DNA of 64,000 bases from Bubalus kerabau (GCF_029407905.1 NC_073624.1:7204501-7268500); one strand, 5' to 3'; shown: positions 1 to 10,700, counted from the first letter of the stretch. Notes: generated from the letters alone by a model not told the origin. Translations and numbers: made by a program.

Positions 1-709
1 TCTCCCCAAACCAGCTCTTCCTGCTACCTTCTGAACCCTCCCAATGCCCTACATCAAAGCCTAAATGGGAACTTAAATTCCACCTCTGCTCTGTCTTCAG
101 GACCAAGTTTCACTGAGGCCAAGTCTTGTCATGTCCAGCACCTTGCACAATGGCTACTTCCTCTCCCCATCCTGTCACTCTCTTAGGATTGTCATCACAC
201 ACCCAGATGACTGTCTCCTTGAGGCAGGAATGAGTTCTCTAGGTGGTAGAAACCCTCTCTCCCCCACCACACACAAACAAAAAAAATATATGTGTTCATA
301 CCCACAGAGTCTCTTCTTCAGCTGACTGGCTCCCAGAAGCATCTAGCCCTGATCTGATCCAACACCAAGGGCTAAGCCTAATATTAATTATTCTACTCCT
401 GCCTAGCTCAAAGTCCTTGGACTCATTCAAACATTCCACAAATATTTAATTCTAGGCGAAGGAAACAAAACAAAGGTCCTGGCTCTCATAGGGTTGATGT
501 TCTGGAGGGGGGTGTATGGGTGAGTATTCAAGGATACCTGCAGACCACTAGTCTTCAGCCCACTCAACTTTGCTGTAAGACCTGAGTCCAGGGCCATCTC
601 TTCGGTGTGGTCTTCCTGGTAAGCCAGTATTTACCAAGCTCCATCCACACTCACTGACTTTCACTAACTGCCCTGTATAACTGAGCTATTCTATACTCAG
701 TATGCTTAC

Positions 710-908
710 CAGGTGGCTCAGTGATAAAGAGTCTGCCTGCCAATGCAGGAGACAAAGGAGATGCAGGTTCAATCCCTGGGTCAGGAAGATCCGCTGGAGG
801 AGGAAATGGCAACCTACTCCAGTACTCTTGCCTAGAGAATTCCATGGACGGAGGAACCCTGCGGGCTATGGTCCAAGGGGTCGCAAAGAGTTGGACAGAA
901 CTGAGCAT
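710..908 (+). mobile_element. Bov-tA SINE
   Basis: The left part is a tRNA-Glu-like head (caggtggctcagtgataaag, then a B-box-like ggttcaatccctgggtc). The right part is a BovB-derived tail ending gtcgcaaagagttggacag. The tail is about 10% or more diverged from the usual Bov-tA sequence, and a short CA-rich stretch follows it. Confidence 0.9.
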
Positions 909-1190
909 GCATGCATACAACACACACACACTACAGTTTTATTATCATTCATCTCAAGCTCCACAAAGCCATAAAATTCTATCTTCCTATGTTCCCTATA
1001 GCTCAGAAACTACAGCTGGCATGTGAATACTTGTTGACCAATGAAGACAGGGAACCGCTTTATCCCAAATCTAACATGAAGCCCTGTGAAGCCACTTAAC
1101 CACAGTGGGAGTCTCCAGAATGTTCATTTTACTCAACAATCTATAGGCGTAAGGTTACTACTTAACCACCAGGTACTTCAACACAGTGCA

Positions 1191-1403
1191 CTTCCTCAGT
1201 GGCTCAACAGTAAAGAATCTGCCTGCAATCCAGGAAACACAGGAAATGTGGGTTTGATCCTTTGGTCCGGAAGATCCCCTGGAGAAGAGCATGGCCACCC
1301 ACTCCAGTATTCTTGCCTGGAAAAATCCCATGGACAGAGGAGCCTGGCAGGCTATATAGTCCATAGAGTCGCAGAGTCAGACACGACTGAAGTGACTTAG
1401 CAT
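1191..1403 (+). mobile_element. Bov-tA SINE
   Basis: It has a tRNA-like head (cctcagtggctcaacagtaaag) followed by the BovB-derived body (gaagatcccctggagaag; cactccagtattcttgcctgg) and the tail gtcagacacgactgaagtga. It lies in SREBF2 intron 1, antisense to the gene. Confidence 0.9.
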
Positions 1404-2274
1404 GCACACAAGCACACTTTAACACATTATAAATTTATAAATGAAAACAAACAGGGATCAGTTTCCAAATGGGAATGCAAAATCCACACAAATTTCTTTG
1501 TGTGAGGCTGCTGGTAGGCAGTTATAGACACAGTCCTTACTGGCTGTGTATGCCTTATGGGTAAGTTAATCAACTGCCTTGAGCCACAGTTTCAGGATTT
1601 ATAAAAAAGGGATGAATGTAGTATAACAAGCAGTCTCTACCTGATGGAACTTGTTAAGGATTGAGAACATTGATGCATACTAACTGCTTAACACGGTGCC
1701 TGGCACACAAGTGCTCACAACATGTTAGCTGTCCTTGTTAAGTTCTAAGAACCTCCCTCCCTCCATTTGTCAACACATCCCTGTATTTGGGAGCATCCAA
1801 CAAAAAAAGTCTGTGGTTAGATTTAGGGCTTCGTTAAAGAGTCTTACCACACTGCCTGGATGACCAAAATAGGAAAACAAGGTCAGGCCACAGGGTTGTT
1901 ACAGAAGCAAAATGAGAAATGGATCCTCTTCATTTAGCTGCTGCCACTGTCTCTTCCCCTGGAAGAGAATCTTCTGCTGCCTCGGTTTCTTCATCTGTAT
2001 GAGATGAAGCCTTCATACCTGCCTGTAAGGCTGTAGTAAGATCCTGGCACAAGAAAGTACTTTGTAAACTGGAAAGCACAATGCATCTGAGTCACTTACT
2101 GATTAAGAGCATGGGTTCTGGAGAATCTAGAGGGAGTGACTTGAGACAAGTTAACATATCTGACTTAGGTCCCCTATAAAACCGGAGCAGTAAGAATATC
2201 TACTTCAAGGATTGTAGTGAGGAACCAGTGAAACAATATAAGTAAGTGGGGCCTAGACTATCAGAAGAGCCCAA

Positions 2275-2582
2275 CTGCTGCTGCTGCTGCTAAGTCTCTT
2301 CAGTCGTGTCCGACTCTGTGCGAGCCCATAGACGGCAGCCCACCAGGCTTCCCCCCTCCCCCTCCCCCCCCCCCCCCCCGCCCCCGTCCCCGGGATTCTC
2401 CAGGCAAGAACACTGGAGTGCGTTGCCATTTCCTTCTCCAACGCATGAAAGTAAAAAGTTAAAGTGAAGTCGCTCAGTCGTGTCCCACTCTTCGAGACCC
2501 CATGGACTGCAGCCTACCAGGCTCCTCTGTCCATGGGATTTTCCAGGCAAGAGTACTGGAGTGGGGTGCCATTGCCTTTTCC
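2275..2582 (-). mobile_element. Bov-A2 SINE with internal C-tract
   Basis: Two Bov-A monomers lie head to tail. The element begins with ctgctgctgctgctgctaag, contains cagtcgtgtccgactctgtg, and ends ggagtggggtgccattgcc. Strand is given relative to BovB sense, in which the tail reads ggacacgactgag. The usual ccaggctcccccgtccctggg segment is replaced by a long expanded C-run. Confidence 0.92.
2351..2391. repeat. Poly(C)/poly(G) tract, potential G-quadruplex
   Basis: About 41 bases are almost all C, broken only by two T, one G and a final GT. The opposite strand, which is the SREBF2 sense strand, is therefore a run of G-blocks able in principle to form G-quadruplexes in DNA or nascent RNA. It looks like an expansion of the short CCCCCG motif of the Bov-A2 monomer. 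Confidence 0.9.
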
Positions 2583-3562
2583 GCCCAACTTCTGGGAGTT
2601 ATTATTATTACTAGGACGACTTATCCACTCATTGGACCTCTCACCCCCAAAGATCAGGTGAAAAGACTGGTGTTAGCAGCGACGGCAACACTGACCCAGT
2701 AACTGTGTCCTGTAACCAGTTTGGGTGACCTTGGGCAAGTCTCTGACCTCCAAACTTTGGGTTCCGTGATCACAAAATTATCCCCTGGGCTCCTACAGCT
2801 CTTCCACTCCGCTGTGAAGGTGGCCGGAACAAAGGCCACCCACTCCCCAACCTGTCCCCGAGGGGGCCGGGGAGAGCACAACTCAAAATTCCTGCGGCTC
2901 AACTCTCTTTGCAGCGCGACAGCAGGAGCGCCCGGGTCTCTATCGCGGGGATATGCGTCCAACACTCCGCCGCCACCGCTCGCTTCATCAGCGACTAAGC
3001 TTCTCGCTGCCCCCCAAAGTTTTCCCAAGCGCCAGGAGAATTCGGCCGCGGTTCAACCCCGGGAAGACCACGGAGGGGGAGGACGCGGAGCCTAGGGGCC
3101 CGGCCCCGGGAATCTCCCAGAGCCGCCCACGCGGCCCGGTGGGGAGTGACAGGTGCGACGCGGAGCCGCTTGGGCGAGCAGGCAGACCTCGGACGGCGCG
3201 CGACGGAGGCAGCGGCCGCGCGCTCTCCGCTGGCCGCTCCCTTCAGGCCCCCCCGCCCCCCGCCGACCCCGCGACCCTCGCTGGGCTTCCGGACACTAGG
3301 CGCCCCCCGGAGCAGCTCCCGCGCGGCCTGCCGGAGCCCAGCCGCCGGGCGGGGCTGAAGCCCGCAGCGCCCGGAAGGGTTGCGGACAGTCGCGGCGACC
3401 GCGCGCGCCGGTTCCTCCCGCGTGAGACGGGGCTGGCCGGTGGCTGGCTGTGTGTGAGGAGAAGGTGGGCGCACGCGCACCCGCGCGCGCCGCCGTAACC
3501 CCTTCCTCCCCGCGCGCGCCCCCCGCCCCCCGCTCTCCCACCCACCCCACCCCACCACTCAC

Positions 3563-3650
3563 CGTCGATGTCCCCCAGGGTCAGCTCATCGCCCAGCTCC
3601 GTCAGCGTCTCCATGGTCTCCAGACCGCCCAGCTCGCCGCTTCCGTCCAT
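3563..3650 (-). CDS. SREBF2: SREBF2 (SREBP-2) coding exon 1
   Basis: SREBP-2 is an ER-membrane-anchored bHLH-zip transcription factor. When sterols are low, SCAP carries it to the Golgi, proteolysis releases its N-terminal half, and this activates cholesterol synthesis and LDL-receptor genes. The exon encodes 29 residues starting MDGSGELGGLETMETLTELG and ending GDID, plus the first base of the next codon. This is the acidic N-terminal start of the transactivation domain and matches the known mammalian SREBP-2 N-terminus (human has D at residue 3). The exon ends in a consensus donor, G|GTGAGT, so the following Glu codon is split. A second in-frame Met lies at residue 13. The bHLH-zip, membrane and regulatory domains lie in exons outside the window. 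Identification is near certain; only this exon is present. Confidence 0.97.
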
Positions 3651-3807
3651 CGCCCGGCTCGGCGCAGAAGACCACCTCCCCCGCGCCCCACGCCTCCTCT
3701 GCCGTCCCGCTCAGGGAGACGCGGGGGCGGTGCCGCCGTCGCCGCCCATGACACCCAACAGCCCCCGCCGGGTTACCGCCTCAGCGGCCGGTGCCAGCCG
3801 CAGCCAT
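3651..3807 (-). other. SREBF2: SREBF2 5'UTR with two short upstream ORFs
   Basis: Upstream of the SREBF2 start codon are two further ATGs on the sense strand. One at 3,807-3,805 opens an 8-codon frame ending in TGA at 3,783-3,781. The other at 3,749-3,747 opens a 12-codon frame ending in TGA at 3,713-3,711. Both stop before the main ATG. Whether both are in the mRNA depends on the transcription start, which the sequence alone does not fix. The extent of the 5'UTR is inferred. Confidence 0.6.
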
Positions 3808-3820
3808 GTTTGCGCCGCGC

Positions 3821-3883
3821 GGGACGGGGGCGGGGCGGCGCTGCCCCGCCCCCAGCCCGCGCCCTCCGTGGCCCCGCCCCCCG
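3821..3883 (-). promoter_or_regulatory. SREBF2: GC boxes (Sp1-type) of the SREBF2 promoter
   Basis: Several GC boxes are visible: gggggcggggcgg, gccccgcccccag and ccccgccccccgg. They lie between the NF-Y/SRE pair and the presumed start site. Sp1 commonly works together with SREBP and NF-Y on sterol-responsive promoters. Confidence 0.7.
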
Positions 3884-3931
3884 GGCCGGGCGCCCCCTTG
3901 TTTGTTGTCAATGGGACCAGGCTGGTCGTGG

Positions 3932-3964
3932 CCAATCGGCGCGCGGGCCGGCGCGTGGGGTGAT
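3932..3964 (-). promoter_or_regulatory. SREBF2: Sterol regulatory element with NF-Y box (SREBF2 autoregulation)
   Basis: Read in gene orientation, positions 3,964-3,955 are ATCACCCCAC, the classic SRE-1 decamer. After 18 bases comes the NF-Y box ATTGG (CCAAT on the plus strand) at 3,936-3,932. SREBP binds weakly alone and needs NF-Y at about this spacing, so the pair is the feed-forward module by which SREBP-2 activates its own gene. The arrangement SRE, NF-Y, GC boxes, start codon is seen directly; the role is known from mammalian SREBF2. Confidence 0.9.
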
Positions 3965-3989
3965 GGCGCGTCGACGATCAGCAGCTCGG

Positions 3990-3997
3990 ATTTGCAT
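3990..3997 (+). promoter_or_regulatory. Octamer motif ATTTGCAT
   Basis: A perfect octamer (ATGCAAAT in gene orientation) lies 25 bases upstream of the SRE. POU-domain factors bind this sequence. Its use in this promoter is not established. Confidence 0.45.
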
Positions 3998-4202
3998 AGC
4001 GAGGCCCCACCTCTGGCGGCTCTTAAGCGAATACGAAAAGCGAGTCCCCCGGGTCCTTAGACCAACCTCCTTTCCCCCCATGATTAAAGGAACCGTTCTT
4101 TTTTCTCTTGGTTTGGCTCCGCGAGCTAACTCGGTCCACCTGCTAGGGGTGGAAGGGTTAACGCCGTCCGCCCCGCATCCGCTCGGAGCCCCCCGGAGCA
4201 CA

Positions 4203-4210
4203 TTACGTCA
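4203..4210 (-). promoter_or_regulatory. CRE/ATF-like site TGACGTAA
   Basis: TTACGTCA on the plus strand (TGACGTAA in gene orientation) is a near-consensus CRE/ATF site about 240 bases upstream of the SRE, still within the promoter's GC-rich shoulder. Function is inferred. Confidence 0.4.
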
Positions 4211-4300
4211 TCCTCCCAGCTGTCAACCTCCTCTCCCCACCCCACCCCCGCCTCGCTGCCCAGCCCACTGGAGCGGGCAGAATCAAAACTGGACCACCAA

Positions 4301-7144
4301 CACTGGGCCCCCCCCACCCCGAGGAGTTTGGAGATGGTCTCTAATCACGTTCCTCCCAAGCCTTTCTACGGAGACTCGCGAACTGCCCGAGTGCGGAGCG
4401 TTTGTTTTATGAACTCTGCGCCTTTGCATCTGCCGCGACCACGTGTTTACTCCAGCGGTCTCCCCCTGGGTACTTCCGAATCTCCTGCAGTCCTTTAAGA
4501 TAGTGCCAGTGCCCCGGAACCACCACAGGGCTTCAGGGGTGTGGTGCGAGCACGACATTTTGACAAAGAGTTCCGCAGAGATTCTGAGGCGCAACCTACC
4601 CACGGATTCCCACTTCTTCAACCACCTCACTTCCCCACCTCGCAGCTGGTCACGATGTAAACAAATGTGCAGGTTTCTAGGAATTTATACTAAGGAATAA
4701 AAGGACGAGTGCTCCGAGAAGTGCGCAAGCACATGTGTTCAAAGATGTTCATCACGGAATCCCCTGTAACCTGGAAAAACTGGGAAGCTCAATAAGGACC
4801 TGATGAATACATTACATCCACACAATGTAATACCATGGCATAGTTAAACGTATGCCATGTATATCTATTGTATATCTATGCAATAGATATCTATTGTATA
4901 TCTATTGTATATCTATACAATAGATATCAAATGTATATTATTGACAAAGACTTTCACAATATATTGTTAAAAGGGAAAAGCTGTCTCACTAGTTGGTGAG
5001 AGCAGTTGCTTGGTGGTCAAAACTTAAAATTGAGTTCACAGGTTGGGTGGAGATAACCATATGGACATATGGATCCACTTATGAACCCTGTGGCTTTGGG
5101 CTGGTTAAATAACTTCTGTCTTGTTTTGTTTTCCTTCTCATTTTTGTCATCTCTAGAAAACGAGGGGAACAGTGCCCCCTTGGAGTGGTGAAGATGAAGT
5201 GAGATCACTTGCACACTCATTTGACAGTATTTATTGAATATCTCTGTGGCAGGCAAAGAGACAGATTCTGCCCTCTGAGAGCTTCCAGCCCGTTGAATTA
5301 AACAGACACTGATATTTAAGAGGAAACCTAAAATTCTGTGGTGACAACTGCATCTGGTATAGCCAGGGGAACACACAAAGCAAACAAAGGCCCTGAGGCA
5401 AGAGGAGCTACTGCAAGCCAGCACATGGATAAGGCTTCACACGCAGTGCTCATACAAGGTAGCTACTGTATTGGTAACTGAAAAATCACATGTGATCTGT
5501 GTGCACATGAAGGGCAAAAAGGATGGAAGGTCCAACAGTTGAGCGTCAGTTATGGTTATGGAGTGGTGAGATTAGGGTGAATCATACTTTCTTCTTGGCA
5601 TATCAGTGTTACTTAAAATTACTTTTTATAATCAACATGTATAGCAAAGTACCTTATGGGGAGGGTAGGGGAGACACAAATGTTCTTTTCATTGTTTACA
5701 TGCAGGAGAGTTGATATAGATGATAGAAGTCTCACCTTAAAACAGAAAACCAAACCCTGCTGCCCTGCTCTGGCCAGGCGCTGAGCTGGACAGTGCCACC
5801 TTCAACTCCACCATTCAGTGGCTCTCGCAGGGCTCCCACACTAGGGGGTAGTCTGCTGGCACACCATACCACGTACTTTCACTTTGGTTCAATGCCCCTC
5901 CCATCACAGAGCCTCAGTAAGCTACTGCAGAGGGCTGCCTGAACATCAGGTCAGGTAAGTGGGCACAGTGCCTCCCACTCTGCAGCTGTTCCCTCAGCTC
6001 CCAGCTAGACCTGCCCAGGGAGGAAGAGAGCAGAGTGGTTCTGTTTGTACCTTTTAAGGTGTCAGAGGGGAAAACGTGGGCTCATGGAAGGTGGAGAGGA
6101 AGGCATCAACCGAGACAGAGAGAAATGAAGGTGTAGAAGGAAGAGTTCCAGAGGATAAAGGTGCTAAAATGGGGCAGAAGTGAAGACTGGTTAAGACTAG
6201 GCCCCTCTCTCTCTGGCTGTGCATACAGTGAGCGCTCACCACATCTCTGGGATGAATGAAGAACCACCAGAGAAGGGCTCTTGTCACTGAGAAACCAGGC
6301 CCCAACCTCAGAGAAGCAGTTTAGGGCTGGGCAGAGGGTTCAGGCATTATCAAATTCATTACACCAATGAAGCCACAGCACAGGGAAGGGGTGGGCCAGG
6401 GTCACTCAGCAAGTCTGATGGGCTAAGACCCTGGGTCTCCCTTGGGCTCCGTTAGTGGTAGGATATTGGGGATAGCTGTGTGTCTCTTCCCTGGCTTGGC
6501 AAAGTCAAGAGACAGAGCTAGAATTCCCCCGAGCCCCTCCCTTCTCTGCCTGGGAAGGGCATGACTGAAGGGTGGCTGCCTACTCAGGTCCTGAGTCCCT
6601 CTGCAGCCCCCCACCCCCCTGGCCCTGGTCTCTGCTTACAGGCCTCCTGACACAGGGGGCTTGCTGTCTGGCCCATCCATCCTGGGAGCAGCCCTTTCGC
6701 TACAAAGTACAGCCTCCTGCAGAGCTCCAGCCTGTTCCCCAACAGCGCCCCCAACAGGCCCAGGGGCTCCCTGCACTGCCAGAGAGGACAAGTTGATTCT
6801 TCCTTGGGCCTGCCTGCTCAATGACTGTCCCTCAATACCTGAGGACAGAGATCAGGCTGCTCCAAGACTGTCTTGGGCTAAACACCCTCCCAGGAAGGGT
6901 ACTTCTGGTCCCTTCCCAACACTGACCCCTCATCAAGGACGGTGCTGAGAAGTGAATAGGAGGCCGAAGCCAAGCCTCTGCTTTGCTGCCCTGCCAGGGC
7001 CTGAGGCTCCTCCTGGGTAGGCAGAACATTCTCTAAGGTGGTCTCTACAGCTGAGGGCCCCGGACCCCCCTGCCCAGGCCCCCTTTACCTGCTCTGTGGA
7101 GAGGCTCACATCTCCCTGGGGCCCAAACCAGCCTCGGTCAGCCC
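4301..7144. other. Intergenic region between SREBF2 and CCDC134
   Basis: No exon-like frame with splice signals is visible between the SREBF2 promoter shoulder and the presumed CCDC134 poly(A) site. 4,680-4,980 looks like an old L1 3' end (for example the segment around aaagatgttcatcacgg and the caatgtaataccatgg motif), and it contains an AT-rich palindromic tandem repeat. The remainder to 7,144 is unique-looking, moderately GC-rich sequence. Confidence 0.6.
4861..4928. repeat. AT-rich palindromic tandem repeat
   Basis: The unit tatctattgta is repeated several times and faces its own inverted form (acaatagata), so the segment is both tandem and self-complementary and could fold into a hairpin or cruciform. 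Confidence 0.85.
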
Positions 7145-7624
7145 AGAGCATTTGCTGGCTTTTATTTTCTCTGCAGGGGGCTAGGACCTGTGCCCAGCAA
7201 CTCAGTGACACAGTGGGCCCAGCAGCAGGCATGACACCTCTGCACATGGGTCAGAGCCTAGTTCTGCAGCCTCCCCATGAGGAGCGGCTGCCAGCGGGCC
7301 AGCGGTCCTAACCCACGGTCGTGGGGGAGGGAGTCCAGCCTAGGATCCTTCCTGCTTCCCCCAGTATCTCCACAGGGTTAGGTCTGCAGAACAGCGCCCT
7401 CTGGAAGATCCCTTGGCACCCCTCCAAGGAGGTCCCTGGGAGGAAGTCCAGCCTTCTGTGGCCCAGTCCCTTCAGTGAGGGCTCGGAGCCAGCCCCAGGG
7501 GGCCAAGCAGACTCTGGCCTCCTCTCTGAAGGCACCAGCGCTCACCATCAGCTACGCTTCTGCAATGTCCTTTTCCTCCCAACTGGCCGCCTCCTGGTCC
7601 CGTGAGCCCTGGCCCGCTCCAGGG
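7145..7624 (-). other. CCDC134: CCDC134 3'UTR
   Basis: This is the non-coding sequence after the CCDC134 stop codon, running to about 15-20 bases past the first AATAAA in gene orientation. No other feature is seen in it. The 3' end position is inferred from the signal. Confidence 0.65.
7161..7166 (-). terminator. CCDC134: CCDC134 poly(A) signal AATAAA
   Basis: AATAAA on the minus strand lies about 460 bases after the stop codon. It is the first canonical signal I see after the coding end. Confidence 0.65.
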
Positions 7625-7750
7625 CTATAACTCAGACTGTGATCTTGAGATCCGAGGGCCTTTACGGATCTCTTTCCGCTTCTCTTCTTTCTTCCGGCGT
7701 TTCTCCTCTTCCCTCAGGGCCTTCTGGAAAGGGTCAGTGCTGGAGATGAA
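7625..7750 (-). CDS. CCDC134: CCDC134 coding exon 6 (C-terminus)
   Basis: The exon has acceptor CCCTCAG|TTC, 41 codons and TAG. It begins FISSTDPFQKALREEEKRR, runs through a Lys/Glu-rich helical tail (KKEEKRKEIRKG) and ends SRSQSEL. The QSEL end is a KDEL-like retrieval signal. The ORF is intact. Confidence 0.96.
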   Translation of the reverse strand, partial: FISSTDPFQKALREEEKRRKKEEKRKEIRKGPRISRSQSEL

Positions 7751-10700
7751 CTGAGGGGAAAAGCAGAGAGGTCTATTAGGTCAGTTGGCAGCAAAGAGTG
7801 TGCTCTGAGCTAGGCTGCTGTGGGCTGTGGGTACAGGAAGGTCACTGAGACACAGGCCCTGGCCTTGGGGGAAGCCCACGGACATGGAGCTAGTAAATGG
7901 GCTCGGGGAAAACTGCTGAATGGGTCTCAAAAGATTAAGCAGGAGCTTGCCAAGCCAACAGGGTAAGGGAAGAGGACATTCCAGGAAGAGGGACGGGTGT
8001 TGAACCTGCACAGCACATTTGAGAAACGAGCGACAGACTGCACTCGGGGTAAAGGGGGCTGAGTGCCCAAGACCCACCATGGGCCCCCAGAACCTTTGGT
8101 GGGAGGGGGCAGTCAGCGAGCGTAAGACAACAGGGGTCCTACTGCTTGCGGACAAGCTGCAAGGTGTAGGCAAGGAAGTATATAGAAAGCAGCTGGATTA
8201 GAGGTTAAACTGCCAGACCTGGCAAGAGATGGAAAGAAGATGACAGTGATGCCCAGGCTTGTGGCTTCCCTAGTGGGTGCAGGGTGGTACCCAGTGAGAA
8301 GATAGGAACATATGGTGTGCCGGGCGGGAGGAGGATGGGACTCTGGCCGGGGCAACCCCCAGGCCCTCAGCTCTTCCTCCCCGACTCTCCAAACTGGTTC
8401 ATCTGAACCCAGGGCTTCTGTCGCACCTCTACAGTCCGTCACCCCTCAGATTTGCATCTCCCTATCTAAATGCCTGTCTGACACCTCCACGTGTGTGCAC
8501 ATGTGCCCCGAACTCAGCATGGCTCCATCTCCCCAAAACCCAGTCCCCTTCCAGAGTCCGTGTCCTCATGAACAGCAGAGTCCCACATCCCAGTCAGCAA
8601 GTAGGGCAGAGACCAAGCACCACCCCCACCCACCCCCCACTTCCCCAGCCGCAGGTCCAAACCCATCACAGTCCATTGCCAAGGTCTGGCCCATTTTAAC
8701 CCCTAAGTCTCAAACCCATCTCTTCTGTCTCACCTATCATATCACTAACCCCACCACCACCCCGCTACACCTCTCCTGATAAACCTCGGCACATCCCAGG
8801 GTCTCTCCACACCCACTTTGGTCCCTCTGAAGCCATTCTCCTCGCTGCAATCAGATATTTTCAAAATGTAAATCGCACTCCTGCTGAAACCCTTCCTTGA
8901 CTCTCCACACAGCTCTATGTGCAGGCCCACCCTGCCCACCCCTCCTCCCCCCTCATTTCTGGCTCCTGGGTTCCTTTGTGCCCACTTCCAGCCCTCTGCA
9001 CATGCTGTGCCCCAGGCCCAGAATGCTCTTCCCGGTCCCCACCCTCTTTGCCACAGTAGCTGCAGCTCAGCGGTCCCCATCCCTGGGGTGACTCCTGCCC
9101 TTTCCCGGCTGGGGCTGTCTCCTCCGGTTCCTTCTCAGTGCTTCTCCCCTGCAACCACCTGCTTCCGTGACACCTGCTTCGTGCCTGTTGCCCCCACTGG
9201 ATCACTCTCTCCCCAAGGACAGGTGGATAGTGTGGGGTGCCGCTCACTGTGACACAAGCCCCCAGTGTGGTCTGATGGGCCGACAGGTGGCGCTTAGTAT
9301 GTATTTTTTTAATGAATGAATGAATCATGTTAGAGTATGAAATACAGTAATATCCACAACTCAGATAACTCTGTTGGGAAATATGCCCTTTTACTTGTTC
9401 ATATGGTAAATCTGATGTTGGCCAAGGCAGACGTTAATAACAAACTAGGAGCTCCACCTTGTGGAGTAATCCACCTACTGTGTTAGATTGAACCACAAGT
9501 CTGGAAGATGGGATGAAGCCAGAGAAGTGCAGCCCAGAGAGGGTAATGATCTGCACAGGTCACACAGCTAGTCCTAGTTGGGACTAGCCCCCAAGCCTCC
9601 CAAGCTCCCTGCCCTGTGCTTCCCCGATCACACTGCCTCCTATCCCTACCAGTTACTTCGGATCCTCCTGGGAAGCAAGGAGGAGCCAGCAGACCCCTCG
9701 GGCCACAGAGGACCCCATCTTCTGACTCTGGCTGGGGAAGGACCAGTCAAGAGATCCTGGCCCCTCCAGCCCCAGCAGGTTGGGTCAGCAGAGAAACAAC
9801 GCCTAGTCCTTTCCTGGCTCTCCTCCCAGCTGGGCCTGGCTAATGCCTACTTTAAATTCGGATGCTGACCTCCAGCGGGCCCTCCCTGCTGCCTGGAAAC
9901 CCAGGATGTTGCCCTGGTCCACTCCCTGTCCTGCTCTCCTAGACAGACCTTCTCCTCGAGCCTCCATCTCTCTCCCCTCCTCACTCGCAGACCGTGACCT
10001 CGCTTCCTGTTTCACAGAGAATGGAGACGCTAAGGAGACAGCTTCCGTGAGCCCCCTCCGCCACACCCACGGACCCATGCTGCTGTGCCCACGCTGCTCT
10101 TCCAGGCAAGGCCACCCCTCCCCCAGGCAATAGCTCGCCCTTCTCTCCCTCCTCACCTCTTCAGGGATGAGGCTCCAGTGACTCTCCTACCCCTACACCG
10201 GGGGTTCTTCCCCACCCCTGCCATGGGTGGGTCCCCTCAACATGCAACATGCAAATGCTGTTCACTCTGCTCTCCCATCCGACTAAGATATCCCCTGGAA
10301 CCCACGCCCTCCTCCAGTTAGTCTCCCGTTGGGTCTGCTCCCCTTGAAAACACATCTCTTTACAATAGGTAACAAGGGTATACTGCACTGCTGCTGCTGC
10401 TGCTGCTAAGTCGCTTCAGTCATGTCCGACTCTGTGCGACCCCACAGACGGCAGCCCACCAGGCGCCCCCGTCCCTGGGATTCTGCAGGCAAGAACACTG
10501 GAGTGGGTTGCCATTTCCTTCTCCAATGCATGAAAAGTGAAAGTGAAGTCGCTCAATCGTGCCCGATTCTTAGCGACCCCATGGACTGCAGCCTACCAGG
10601 CTCCTCCGTCCATGGGATTTTCCAGGCAAGAGTACTGGAGTGGGGTGCCATTGTCTTCTCCGGGATATACTGCACAGCACAGGCAATTACAGCCTCTGTC

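Larger units (their letters stand above)
1..3562 (-). other. SREBF2: SREBF2 intron 1 (5' part only)
   Basis: This stretch follows the splice donor of SREBF2 coding exon 1 in transcription order, so it is the start of intron 1; the next exon is outside the window. I see no coding exon in it. It holds two Bov-tA SINEs, one Bov-A2 SINE with a long C-tract, and a MIR-like patch near 2,690-2,790 (a motif of the type gaccttgggcaagtc). The GC-rich last 700 bases next to the exon are the intronic side of the promoter CpG island. MIR-33A, which sits in a later SREBF2 intron in mammals, is not here. Confidence 0.85.
2820..4300. promoter_or_regulatory. SREBF2: CpG island of the SREBF2 promoter and first exon
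   Basis: CpG dinucleotides and G+C rise sharply from about 2,820, peak between 2,950 and 3,960, and fade by about 4,300. The island covers the intron start, coding exon 1, the 5'UTR and the proximal promoter. Such islands mark broadly expressed promoters. The long open frames across it on both strands follow from high G+C and are not treated as genes. Confidence 0.9.

Noticed and set aside
710..908. tRNA-like segments at the heads of Bov-tA and CHR-type SINEs as tRNA genes.
   Set aside because: Each is followed by a SINE body, is diverged, and lacks a full cloverleaf and terminator; all are SINE heads.
1..3562. Search for MIR-33A in the SREBF2 intron.
   Set aside because: MIR-33A lies in a later intron of SREBF2; no matching hairpin is present here.
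3450..4412. A 320-codon plus-strand open frame across the SREBF2 CpG island.
   Set aside because: High G+C leaves few stop codons on any frame; the product is low-complexity Pro/Arg/Ala-rich, runs antisense through the known exon, and has no splice or family support.
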